Both the position numbers and the translations under genes were made by a program. 64,000 nt of DNA from Arthrobacter sp. PAMC25284 (GTDB lineage Bacteria > Actinomycetota > Actinomycetes > Actinomycetales > Micrococcaceae). The DNA lies in contig NZ_CP080382.1 of NCBI RefSeq assembly GCF_019443425.1, positions 3,224,001 through 3,288,000 on the forward strand, given 5' to 3'. Shown here in pieces: positions 33,828 through 41,810 of this stretch (positions within the stretch are counted from its first letter, which is position 1; each line of letters starts with the position of its first letter). Below the pieces are notes generated by a model. That model was not told where the DNA came from. It did not search any database and worked only from the letters and a program-made list of their open reading frames with translations.

Positions 33828-35201
33828 ATGACCACTACCGCAAATGACCTCACCTTCAGGCTCGAGCAGAAGCGCCGCGTCCTGGCGGACTTCCCCGGCC
33901 CGAAGTCCCTCGCCCTGACCGAACGACGCAAGGCGGTCGTCGCCGCCGGCGTCGCCTCCAGTGTTCCGGTTTACGTCGCCGACGCCGACGGCGGCATCAT
34001 CCACGACGTCGACGGCAACTCCTTCATCGACCTCGGAGCCGGCATCGCCGTGACGTCCGTCGGCGCCTCGGACCCCGCCGTCGTCGGCGCCGTCAAAGAA
34101 GCGGTCGAGCACTTCACCCACACCTGCTTTATGGTCACGCCCTACGAAGGCTACGTCGCCGTCGCCGAGCAGCTCAACCGCCTCACGCCGGGCGACCACG
34201 AGAAGCGCACCGTCCTGTTCAACTCCGGTGCCGAGGCTGTCGAGAACGCCATCAAGGTGGCCCGCCTCGCCACCGGGCGTGACGCCGTCGTCGCCTTCGA
34301 CCACGCCTATCACGGACGCACCAACCTCACCATGGCGCTGACGGCCAAGGCCATGCCGTACAAGACCAACTTCGGCCCGTTCGCGCCCGAGGTCTACCGC
34401 ATGCCGATGAGCTACCCGTTCCGCGAGGAAAACCCGGAGATCACCGGTGCCGAGGCGGCCAAACGGGCCATCACCATGATCGAGAAGCAGATCGGCGGGG
34501 ACCAGGTCGCCGCGATCATCATCGAACCGATCCAGGGCGAGGGCGGCTTCATCGTCCCGGCCGAAGGCTTCCTGCCGGCCCTGGCCGCATGGGCCAAGGA
34601 CAAGGGCATCGTCTTCATCGCGGACGAGGTCCAGTCCGGCTTCTGCCGCACCGGCGAATGGTTCGCCGTCAACCACGAAGGCGTCGTTCCGGACATCATC
34701 ACCATGGCCAAGGGCATTGCCGGCGGCATGCCGCTGTCCGCGATCACCGGCCGCGCCGAACTGCTCGACGCCGTCCACCCGGGCGGCCTGGGCGGCACCT
34801 ACGGCGGCAACCCGGTGGCGTGCGCTGCGGCACTGGCATCGATCGGCTCGATGGAGCAGTACGACCTCAACGCCCGCGCCCGCCACATCGAGGACCTTGC
34901 CGTCGGCCGCCTGCGCGAGCTCGCCGCTGCGCTTCCCGGCGGCGCCGAGGGTTCCGTGATCGGCGACATCCGCGGCCGCGGCGCCATGCTGGCAATCGAA
35001 CTGGTTCAGGCCGGCTCCAAGGAACCGAACATGGATCTGACCAAGGCCGTCGCGGCTGCCTGCCTCAAGGAAGGCGTCATTATCCTGACTTGCGGCACCT
35101 ACGGCAACGTCATCCGGCTGCTCCCGCCGCTGGTGATCAGCGATGAGCTGCTGGTGGACGGCCTCGAGGTCCTGGCCACCGCAATCAAGGCCCTCGCCTG
35201 A
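33828..35201 (+). CDS. gabT: 4-aminobutyrate aminotransferase
   Basis: PLP enzyme converting GABA and 2-oxoglutarate to succinate semialdehyde and glutamate. 457 residues, class III aminotransferase. Visible: FNSGAEAVENAIKVAR, FDHAYHGRTNLTMALT, IIEPIQGEGGFIVP, FIADEVQSGFCRTGEWFAV, and the PLP lysine K295 in MAKGIAGGMP. Start ATG 33828 follows AGAAAGG. The frame upstream is open but overlaps the dehydrogenase end. It is second in the operon after the aldehyde dehydrogenase, with a 52-base gap. Confidence 0.93.
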   Translation: MTTTANDLTFRLEQKRRVLADFPGPKSLALTERRKAVVAAGVASSVPVYVADADGGIIHDVDGNSFIDLGAGIAVTSVGASDPAVVGAVKEAVEHFTHTCFMVTPYEGYVAVAEQLNRLTPGDHEKRTVLFNSGAEAVENAIKVARLATGRDAVVAFDHAYHGRTNLTMALTAKAMPYKTNFGPFAPEVYRMPMSYPFREENPEITGAEAAKRAITMIEKQIGGDQVAAIIIEPIQGEGGFIVPAEGFLPALAAWAKDKGIVFIADEVQSGFCRTGEWFAVNHEGVVPDIITMAKGIAGGMPLSAITGRAELLDAVHPGGLGGTYGGNPVACAAALASIGSMEQYDLNARARHIEDLAVGRLRELAAALPGGAEGSVIGDIRGRGAMLAIELVQAGSKEPNMDLTKAVAAACLKEGVIILTCGTYGNVIRLLPPLVISDELLVDGLEVLATAIKALA

Positions 35202-35239
35202 TACCACCCAGCCTCCGGGGAAGGTGATCCCTCACCCCG

Positions 35240-35259
35240 GTCCCCGGACTTTCCGGGAC
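35240..35259 (+). terminator. Weak hairpin after gabT
   Basis: GTCCCCGGACTTTCCGGGAC forms a stem of eight pairs with one bulged C and a CTT loop, 39 bases past the gabT stop and just before the insertion sequence. No T tract follows. Confidence 0.4.
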
Positions 35260-35286
35260 AACGGACGAGCCGCGGACCAGGGCGGG

Positions 35287-35308
35287 TTCTAGCGGTCGTT
35301 GCAACACC
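35287..35308 (+). repeat. IS30 element, left inverted repeat
   Basis: Begins TTCTAGCGGTCGTTGCAAC and ends ACACC. It is matched by the complement of 36948-36969 at all but position 7. The inner part GGTCGTTGCAAC (35294-35305) pairs again with GTTGCAACGACC at 35322-35333, making a hairpin just before the transposase start. Confidence 0.85.
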
Positions 35309-35333
35309 CAGAATTTTGGGAGTTGCAACGACC

Positions 35334-36941
35334 GTGTCGTCTTTAACGAAGGAAGCTGCCAGCCGGAGGAAATATACGCCGGAGCAGAGGGCTCAGTTCT
35401 TTTCGGTGTTGGACCGGTGTGGGAGTGTCAGCGCAGCCGCAGCGGAGCTCGGCTTCAATCAGATGACGTGCTACCAATGGGTCCATAAATCTCGGTTCCC
35501 TGAGCGGGTCCCACGGAATCGGGAAGCTGGGCAGAGGAAATACACGCCCGTGCAGAAGGCTGAGTTCTTCGTCGTGTTCGACCGTGTCAAGAGCACGACG
35601 CAGGCCGCACGGGAGTTGGGACTGAATCCCGCAACGTGTGCCGGTTGGGTCCGTAAAGCCGGGCTGAAAAGCCATGGCAAAACGGGGACGGGTCCTCACC
35701 CCGGGCGGGATGAATACTTCCGGCTGCGCAAGACCGGCGTGAGCCGGCGCAAAGCTGCCGCAGCGGTCGGGATACATCTGCGGACCGCCGAAGAGTGGGA
35801 CCAGGGAATCCGTAAGTCCGGCGGCCGACGCATTTACCCGGATGGCCGGATCGTCGGCTACAAACGTGGTGTGACCACCATGGACCCTCCCGCCGGCACG
35901 ACCGGAACGACCCTGGTCCCCGTACCGGTATCAGCGTTGGAGAAACCTATCGATCCGCGGTTCCTGACCGTGCAGGAACGGGAGCTGATCCGGGACCTGC
36001 ACGCCGCCGGCACTTCGATCAGGGCGATCGCCCACACTCTGGGACGATCGCCCTCAACGATCAGCCGCGAGCTGGGCCGAAATGCCGATCCCCTGATGGG
36101 ATACCTGCCCCACGGAGCTCATCGGAAGGCTGCTGCCCGGCGGGCCCGGCCCAAGACGGCCAAACTCGCAGGCGACTCGGACCTGCGTGACTACGTGAAG
36201 GACAAGCTGCTCATACGCTGGTCTCCGGAGCAGATCAGCCACACGTTGGTCGAAGAGTTCCCCGACAACCCGGAGATGCGTGTGAGCCCAGAGACGATTT
36301 ATCAAGCCCTCTATGTCCAGGCCAGAGGCGGGCTCAAACGCGAGATACAGGCAGCGCTGCGCACCGGCCGGACCCGCCGCAAACCCCACCGCACCGGCGA
36401 GCAGCGCACCCCCCGGTTCGTGGACCCGATGGTCATGATCTCGGAGCGCCCGCCCGAGATCGAGGACCGCGCCGTGCCAGGCCATTGGGAGGGGGACCTT
36501 ATCACCGGCGCCTACAACCAGTCAGCGATCGCGACCCTGGTCGAACGCACCACCCGCTACGTGATGCTCGTCCACCTGCCAAATGACCACACGGCCGAAA
36601 CAGTCCGCGACGGACTCGTCACGACCATGGCCACCCTGCCGGCACACCTGCGAGGCTCACTGACCTGGGACCAGGGCGCCGAAATGGCCACCCACCGATC
36701 ATTCACCCTTGCCACCGACATGCCCGTCTATTTCTGCGACCCCGCCAGCCCCTGGCAACGCGGCTCCAACGAGAACACCAACGGACTGCTGCGCCAGTAC
36801 TTCCCCAAGGGCACCGACCTGTCCGCCTACGGGCCCGAAGACCTCGAACACGTCGCGCAGGAACTCAACGGACGCCCACGCAAAACGCTCGGCTGGAATA
36901 CTCCAGCCGAGCGTCTACGTGATTTACTACTAACCACCTAA
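35334..36941 (+). CDS. IS30-family transposase with extended N-terminus
   Basis: DDE transposase. Catalytic triad by eye: D388 (HWEGDLI), D446 (TWDQGAEM) and E480 (RGSNENTNGLLRQYFPKGTD), giving the DD(33)E spacing of IS30. The usual IS30 helix-turn-helix LTVQERELIRDLHAAGTSIRAIAHTLGRS is at about 209-237. Before it lie three more helix-turn-helix-like repeats (about 14-54, 70-110 and 123-160), the first two opening KYTPEQRAQFF and KYTPVQKAEFF. At about 535 residues it is much longer than the 300-400 typical of the family. GTG 35334 was chosen because it lies just outside the end hairpin; TTG 35316 is possible. Confidence 0.88.
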   Translation: MSSLTKEAASRRKYTPEQRAQFFSVLDRCGSVSAAAAELGFNQMTCYQWVHKSRFPERVPRNREAGQRKYTPVQKAEFFVVFDRVKSTTQAARELGLNPATCAGWVRKAGLKSHGKTGTGPHPGRDEYFRLRKTGVSRRKAAAAVGIHLRTAEEWDQGIRKSGGRRIYPDGRIVGYKRGVTTMDPPAGTTGTTLVPVPVSALEKPIDPRFLTVQERELIRDLHAAGTSIRAIAHTLGRSPSTISRELGRNADPLMGYLPHGAHRKAAARRARPKTAKLAGDSDLRDYVKDKLLIRWSPEQISHTLVEEFPDNPEMRVSPETIYQALYVQARGGLKREIQAALRTGRTRRKPHRTGEQRTPRFVDPMVMISERPPEIEDRAVPGHWEGDLITGAYNQSAIATLVERTTRYVMLVHLPNDHTAETVRDGLVTTMATLPAHLRGSLTWDQGAEMATHRSFTLATDMPVYFCDPASPWQRGSNENTNGLLRQYFPKGTDLSAYGPEDLEHVAQELNGRPRKTLGWNTPAERLRDLLLTT

Positions 36942-36947
36942 CCAACA

Positions 36948-36969
36948 GGTGTTGCAACGACCCCTAGAA
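36948..36969 (-). repeat. IS30 element, right inverted repeat
   Basis: GGTGTTGCAACGACCCCTAG plus AA, the complement of the left end with one mismatch. It begins 6 bases after the transposase stop. Confidence 0.85.
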
Positions 36970-37016
36970 TCCAAGCAGACGTCCGCGGCTCTTTCGTTGG
37001 TGCTGCCGGGTCGGTG

Positions 37017-37838
37017 TTACCAGGAGGTGCGGTCGAACTGGATTGCCACCACGTACAGGTGTTTGCCCTGTTCGATCTTCTCGACTTCCACAACGCGGAC
37101 CTTCGTCTCCGGGAGCACGTCCAGCGGCCGGCCGATGCCGATTCCGTAGCTGACCACGCCCTCGAAGTCGCCGGCAGAGGCGTATTTGGTCAAGGCCACG
37201 TACCCGATCGCGGCCGGTGGTGCGCTCGTGACCGAGCTGGCGGAGCCATCGGCGGTGTGTGCCTGGGCGCCGCGGAACGCCACCTCCAGGATGCTCCCTG
37301 TATTGGGCATCGGAATCGGCTCTCCGCTGCCGTCCGCGATCAGCTGCGGAACGACTTCGATGTCGTAACCGGGGAAGCCCCCTTCGAACCGGAAGCTTAA
37401 CTGGTCATACGGCGGGGTGTTCGCGGGATGCTGACCCGAACCGATGCTGTAAAGCGTGGGCAGCGGAGCCGCGGGCGGCGGGGCGATCGGTACGGGGTTT
37501 TCGTGGGTTGTCTGGAATGCTCCGGCCCCGGGCCAGGCCCATTCGTGGGTGACCTTGGACGCGATCACCATGTCCCCCGCAAGCGGAGGAACCCTCTCAT
37601 CCCATTCTCCGGGGCCGGTGGACGTGGCCGACGGGACCGGAGAAGCGGTCGCGGGAGTTGTCGACGCAGTGGCTGTTTCACTCGCCGCCGCGGTCCCGCT
37701 GGAGGCGGTACCCGCCCCGGGTTCGGGCGGTGACGCGGTGCAGGCCGTCAGTACCAGCAGGAACGCCAGCGTTCCCAGGCCGGCGTTCCTCACTGCAACC
37801 GTGCTGGCGATCGCGCGGACGTTGATTTTAGGCATCAT
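37017..37838 (-). CDS. Lipoprotein with AMIN-like domain
   Basis: 273 residues, exported. The signal peptide ends in a lipobox LTAC (Cys33) and is followed by about 45 residues rich in Ser/Thr/Ala/Pro, a wall-spanning linker. The C-terminal domain (about 140-273) has YDQLSFRFEGGFPGYDIEVVPQLIADGSGEPI, ILEVAFRGAQAHTADGS and a final VRVVEVEKIEQGKHLYVVAIQF, matching the AMIN-like fold of actinobacterial lipoproteins of unknown ligand. Monocistronic, divergent from the stress protein and downstream of the insertion sequence. Confidence 0.7.
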   Translation of the reverse strand: MMPKINVRAIASTVAVRNAGLGTLAFLLVLTACTASPPEPGAGTASSGTAAASETATASTTPATASPVPSATSTGPGEWDERVPPLAGDMVIASKVTHEWAWPGAGAFQTTHENPVPIAPPPAAPLPTLYSIGSGQHPANTPPYDQLSFRFEGGFPGYDIEVVPQLIADGSGEPIPMPNTGSILEVAFRGAQAHTADGSASSVTSAPPAAIGYVALTKYASAGDFEGVVSYGIGIGRPLDVLPETKVRVVEVEKIEQGKHLYVVAIQFDRTSW

Positions 37839-38021
37839 CGGCTCCCATCGACGGGATTAGCCTAGGGCCCGGCGGCGGGACAGGTCAGGGCCAAAAGTCC
37901 CCCTGCCCGGGCAGCACTGGGCTAGAGTCGTGGCTATCACTGCAGGAACGCAGACCGGCCTACGTCGGACGGAAACCCGGGCGTGGCTGAGTTCTGCCCC
38001 AGACCCGTAAGGGGTTCACAT

Positions 38022-38894
38022 ATGCGATACGTAGTTGGCTACACCCCCAATGACCGCGGCGCGGATGCCGTCGCCCTCGCCTCAGCCATGGCCCGCGCGC
38101 AGGGGGCCCATCTCGACCTGGTCTACGTCGTGCACGGGCGTACGACTGCCTCGCAGATGCGCCCGGAGGCGATGCACGCCAGTGCCGTGGCGCAGGATAT
38201 CCGCATGGCCGAACGTCACGGCATGGAACTCGTTCCGAAGGGCATTGAAGCCCGCTTTCATGTCCGGAAAGCGGAGTCGTTCGCGGCCGGCCTCATCGAG
38301 GCAGCGGTGGAGTACCGGGCCGGGCTGATCGTCGTCGGCGCCGCCAGCAACGGCTTGTTCAAACGGCATACGGTCGGCAGTGTGGCAAACGCGCTGCTCC
38401 ACGCCGCACCGGTCCCGGTGGCACTCGCGCCGCGCGGCTACCACCAGCCGGACCCCATCAGGCGGCTGACCCTGGCCGTGGGCCAACGGACCGGCGCGGA
38501 GGCCGCGATCGACGTCGCGATTGAAGCCTCCGGGCGCCGCGGCGTGCCGCTCCGGCTGGTGTCCCTCGTGGAGCTCGACGCCGAAAGAGACGGCGGGGAT
38601 AATGTCAACGCCGCCCACATCCATGCCAACACGGTCCTGGCCGCAGCCGCCCGGCGGCTGCCGGAAGGACACCCGGTCGCCGTGGAGGTTGCGCACGGCC
38701 GCAGCATCGAGGAGGCCATTGATGACCTGGATTGGGACGACGCCGAGATCCTCGTTGTCGGTTCCTCCCGCCTTGCGGAAAAGAACAAACTCTTCATTGG
38801 CAGCACAGCCAACAAGGTCCTCCGGGCGCTGCCCGTTCCGATGGTCGTGGTCCCGCGCGACTATGAGCGCGTGGACACGATCCCTGCGGACTAA
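38022..38894 (+). CDS. Universal stress protein, tandem Usp domains
   Basis: 290-residue cytoplasmic protein with two Usp domains (about 1-146 and 150-287). The ATP-binding glycine pattern is visible in both: VVGAASNGLFKRHTVGSVANALL and VVGSSRLAEKNKLFIGSTANKVL, each followed by PVPVALAP or PVPMVVVP. ATG 38022 follows a GTAAGGGG ribosome-binding site. The region from 37920 has a TAGAGT box and some local pairing (CTGCAGGAACGCAG) but I recognise no riboswitch. Stress or dormancy role is by family only. Confidence 0.88.
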   Translation: MRYVVGYTPNDRGADAVALASAMARAQGAHLDLVYVVHGRTTASQMRPEAMHASAVAQDIRMAERHGMELVPKGIEARFHVRKAESFAAGLIEAAVEYRAGLIVVGAASNGLFKRHTVGSVANALLHAAPVPVALAPRGYHQPDPIRRLTLAVGQRTGAEAAIDVAIEASGRRGVPLRLVSLVELDAERDGGDNVNAAHIHANTVLAAAARRLPEGHPVAVEVAHGRSIEEAIDDLDWDDAEILVVGSSRLAEKNKLFIGSTANKVLRALPVPMVVVPRDYERVDTIPAD

Positions 38895-38966
38895 AGCGGG
38901 CCCGGGGGATTGACGTGGCCCGCGGCGGGCCGCCCGGGCCGCCCGCGGGCCTTGGCTGCCGGGTGT

Positions 38967-39989
38967 CTAAACCGTGGCGCGGGCGAGCTTGCGCATCAGT
39001 GAGTTCTTCCGCGTTGCCCGGAGCATGTCCACGGTGAGCACCACAAGGGCCAGCCAGACGATGCCGAAACCGATCCAGCGGTCCGGCGTCATGGCCTCCC
39101 TGAGGACCGTCAGTGCCACGATGAACTGCAATACGGGGGCGAGGTATTGCAGCAGGCCGATAGTCGTCATCGGCAAACGGCGGGCGGAAGCGCCGAACAG
39201 CAGCAAAGGCACTGCGGTGATGATGCCCGCGGCCGCCAGCAGCCAGAAGTGCCCCGCACCCTGGGTAGTCAGGGTGGCGGTTCCGTTGAGTGCCAGGACG
39301 ATCATGGCGGCGGCGGCTGTCGGTGCCAGCACGATGGTCTCGACAGTGAGGCTCGTGACGGCGTCAACCCGTGGTCCGACGCGTTTTTTCATGAAGCCGT
39401 AGAGGCCGAAGCTGAACGCCAGCGTGAGCGCAATCCAAGGCAGCTTCCCGTAGGAGACCGTCAGCGCACCGACGGCGACAAAGCCGATGCCGACGGCGGC
39501 CCACTGTAACGGCCGCAGCTTTTCCTTCAGCACGATCACGCCCAGCAGCACGGAGACGAGCGGATTAATAAAGTAGCCCAGAGAGGCTTCGACCGCCTGG
39601 CCGGTGGTCACGCCGTAGACGTAGACCAGCCAGTTTATGGCGATCAGCACGGCTGCGATGGTGAGCGGTCCGAGCACGGTGCGGTTCCGGAAGGCTGAGC
39701 CCAGAACCCGCCAGGTACGGGTCACGGTGATCAGCCCGAGGCAGAAAATTACTGACCAGACGACCCGGTTGGCGACGATTTCGATGGCGCCGGCCGGCTG
39801 CAGGAGGAAGAAATACAGGGGCATCAGGCCCCACAGGCCGTAGGCCGCAATCCCGAACAGGGCTCCCGATTTGGTTTCCGTGTCGACCGGCTTGAGCGCG
39901 GCCCGGGGCACGGCGGGGCTGCCTGCCGGCGGAGCGGCGCGCCCGGCTGTCAACGGGTTGGAGGGCACGGAATTGTCGGGGGTCGGCAC
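38967..39989 (-). CDS. rarD: RarD-type EamA drug/metabolite transporter
   Basis: Ten-helix membrane protein. The conserved start GALFGIAAYGLWGLMPLYFFLLQPAGAIEIVANRVVWSV and SLGYFINPLVSVLLGVIVLKEKLRPLQW, YGFMKKRVG and IGLLQYLAPVLQFIVALTVLREAM are the RarD signature. The frame is open to 40100, but the extra N-terminus is Pro/Arg-rich and unlikely to be coding; I placed the start at GTG 39989, giving 340 residues. The exact start is uncertain. Substrate unknown. Divergent from the second fprA. Confidence 0.82.
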   Translation of the reverse strand: MPTPDNSVPSNPLTAGRAAPPAGSPAVPRAALKPVDTETKSGALFGIAAYGLWGLMPLYFFLLQPAGAIEIVANRVVWSVIFCLGLITVTRTWRVLGSAFRNRTVLGPLTIAAVLIAINWLVYVYGVTTGQAVEASLGYFINPLVSVLLGVIVLKEKLRPLQWAAVGIGFVAVGALTVSYGKLPWIALTLAFSFGLYGFMKKRVGPRVDAVTSLTVETIVLAPTAAAAMIVLALNGTATLTTQGAGHFWLLAAAGIITAVPLLLFGASARRLPMTTIGLLQYLAPVLQFIVALTVLREAMTPDRWIGFGIVWLALVVLTVDMLRATRKNSLMRKLARATV

Positions 39990-40101
39990 ATGGTCAATAA
40001 CACCACACCGCGGGGCGCTATTCCTGCCACGCGGCAGTCCTGGCCGCCGGGACCCCGGCGGGCGGCGTCCCGGCGGACCCCCATCCGGCGCCGGCGACAT
40101 T

Positions 40102-40107
40102 TAGAAT
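40102..40107 (+). promoter_or_regulatory. -10-like box upstream of second fprA
   Basis: TAGAAT within ATTTAGAATAGGGGAATTC, an AT-rich patch 57 bases before the GTG start. No clear -35 box was found. Confidence 0.35.
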
Positions 40108-40163
40108 AGGGGAATTCTGTGCTGCATGAACCGGCGCAGCCGCCACGACTCAGAAGGGCTCCC

Positions 40164-41603
40164 GTGTCCAACTCGGCCGAATCCACGTCCAAGCGTCCTC
40201 TCCGCGTTGCGATTGTTGGTGCCGGACCGGCGGGTGTGTACGCCGCGGACATCCTGACAAAGTCCAACGAGGTCAAGGGCGGCGATTTCGAGGTCAGCAT
40301 TGATCTCTTCGAGGCCTATCCGGCGCCCTACGGACTGATCCGCTACGGCGTGGCGCCGGACCACCCGCGGATCAAGGGAATCGTGAACGCCCTGCACAAA
40401 GTCCTGGACCGCGGGGACATCCGGTTCCTCGGCAACATCACCTACGGCCGGGACCTGACCCTGCATGACTTCCGGGCTTTCTACGATGCCGTGATCTTCT
40501 CCACGGGCGCCATCAAGGACGCGGACCTGGATATCCCGGGCATCGAACTCGACGGATCGTTCGGCGGGGCGGACTTCGTCTCCTGGTACGACGGCCACCC
40601 CGACGTTCCGCGCGAGTGGCCGCTGGAGGCCAAGGAAATCGCGGTGATCGGCAACGGCAATGTGGCCCTCGACGTCGCCCGCATGCTGGCCAAACACGCC
40701 GACGAACTGCTCGCCACGGAAATCCCGGACAACGTCTATCAGGCGCTGAAAAACTCCCCGGTCACAGACGTGCACGTCTTCGGCCGGCGGGGCCCGGCCC
40801 AGGTGAAGTTCACGCCGTTGGAATTGCGTGAACTCAGCCATGCCAACGACGTGGACATCGTCCTCTACCCGGAGGACTTTGAGTTCGATCAGGCCTCGGA
40901 TGAGGCTATCCGCAGCAACAACCAGACCCGGACCATGGTTAACACCCTCACCAACTGGCTCGTGGAGGACCACACCGAGGCCGAGGCCCCGTCCTCCCGC
41001 CGGCTGCATCTACACTTCCTGCACAGCCCCGTCCAGATCCACGACGCCGGGGGGAACACCTCCGGCCCCGGCAAGGTTGCCGGGATCAAGTTCGAGCGCA
41101 TGCAGCTGGACGGTACAGGCAACGTTAAGGGAACGGGGGAGTTCGTCGACTACCCGGTCCAGGCTGTCTACCGCGCCATCGGCTATCACGGCTCGCCGTT
41201 GGATGAACTGGAATATGATGCCCGCCGCGGCATCGTCCCCAATGAAGGCGGCCGTGTGCTCGACGCCGCAGGGAACCCCGTCCCGGGAATCTACACCACG
41301 GGCTGGATCAAACGTGGACCGGTCGGACTGATCGGCCACACGAAGGGCGATGCCCTGGAGACCATCGGGTTCCTGCTCGAAGACCGTTTGTCCCTGCCGC
41401 CGGCGGAAAACCCGGACCCGGAGGCCATCATCGAGCTGTTGGAAGCCCGTGGGGTTAAATACACCACCTGGGAAGGCTGGATGAAGCTGGACGCCCACGA
41501 GCTCGCCCTCGGCGCGGAGTGGTCGGCCGACGGCGGCGCCGTCGTGCGGGAACGCATCAAGGTGGTTCCGCGCGAGGACATGATCGCGATCTCCCGCAAA
41601 TAG
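40164..41603 (+). CDS. fprA: Ferredoxin/adrenodoxin-type NADP+ reductase, copy 2
   Basis: 479-residue paralogue of the protein at 23991, very similar along its length: FAD motif VAIVGAGPAGVYAAD, APYGLIRYGVAPDHPRIKG, NADP motif IAVIGNGNVALDVARML, FGRRGPAQVKF and GWIKRGPVGLIGHTKGDA. GTG 40164 follows GAAGGG and matches the first copy's start position. It stands alone, away from sulfur genes and without the sulfur boxes, so it is probably the housekeeping copy serving ferredoxins for other pathways. No frameshift or loss of a motif is seen. Confidence 0.92.
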   Translation: MSNSAESTSKRPLRVAIVGAGPAGVYAADILTKSNEVKGGDFEVSIDLFEAYPAPYGLIRYGVAPDHPRIKGIVNALHKVLDRGDIRFLGNITYGRDLTLHDFRAFYDAVIFSTGAIKDADLDIPGIELDGSFGGADFVSWYDGHPDVPREWPLEAKEIAVIGNGNVALDVARMLAKHADELLATEIPDNVYQALKNSPVTDVHVFGRRGPAQVKFTPLELRELSHANDVDIVLYPEDFEFDQASDEAIRSNNQTRTMVNTLTNWLVEDHTEAEAPSSRRLHLHFLHSPVQIHDAGGNTSGPGKVAGIKFERMQLDGTGNVKGTGEFVDYPVQAVYRAIGYHGSPLDELEYDARRGIVPNEGGRVLDAAGNPVPGIYTTGWIKRGPVGLIGHTKGDALETIGFLLEDRLSLPPAENPDPEAIIELLEARGVKYTTWEGWMKLDAHELALGAEWSADGGAVVRERIKVVPREDMIAISRK

Positions 41604-41810
41604 CAGCCCGGCCCGGCCAGGCGCCGACAGCAGGCGCTCCCAGCCGGCGCCGTTTCGACCGGTCCGTGCACAGAAGACGTTGCGGCACATCGAGTGTGTA
41701 CGGAACCGTCGAAACGGCCGCGGCCAGTATCGAAACACTCTCCCCCGAACTAGACTCGGAAGGACGCGGCGGGTTCCTGTCTACCGCCGCGGCCATCGGT
41801 TGGGAGTTCA

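Larger units (their letters stand above)
35287..36969 (+). mobile_element. IS30-family insertion sequence
   Basis: A 1683-base element with 22-base terminal inverted repeats (21/22 match) and one transposase gene filling it. It sits between gabT and a lipoprotein gene and interrupts no recognisable coding sequence. The flanks show no classical 2-3 base target duplication outside the repeats. Alternatively CTAG on both sides could be a duplicated target (TT-CTAG-element-CTAG-AA), giving 16-base repeats. The ends are intact, so it may be mobile. Confidence 0.85.

Noticed and set aside
37920..38021. Riboswitch before the universal stress protein gene
   Set aside because: There is local pairing (CTGCAG-GAA-CGCAG), but I could not match any known riboswitch core, so I only note the region.
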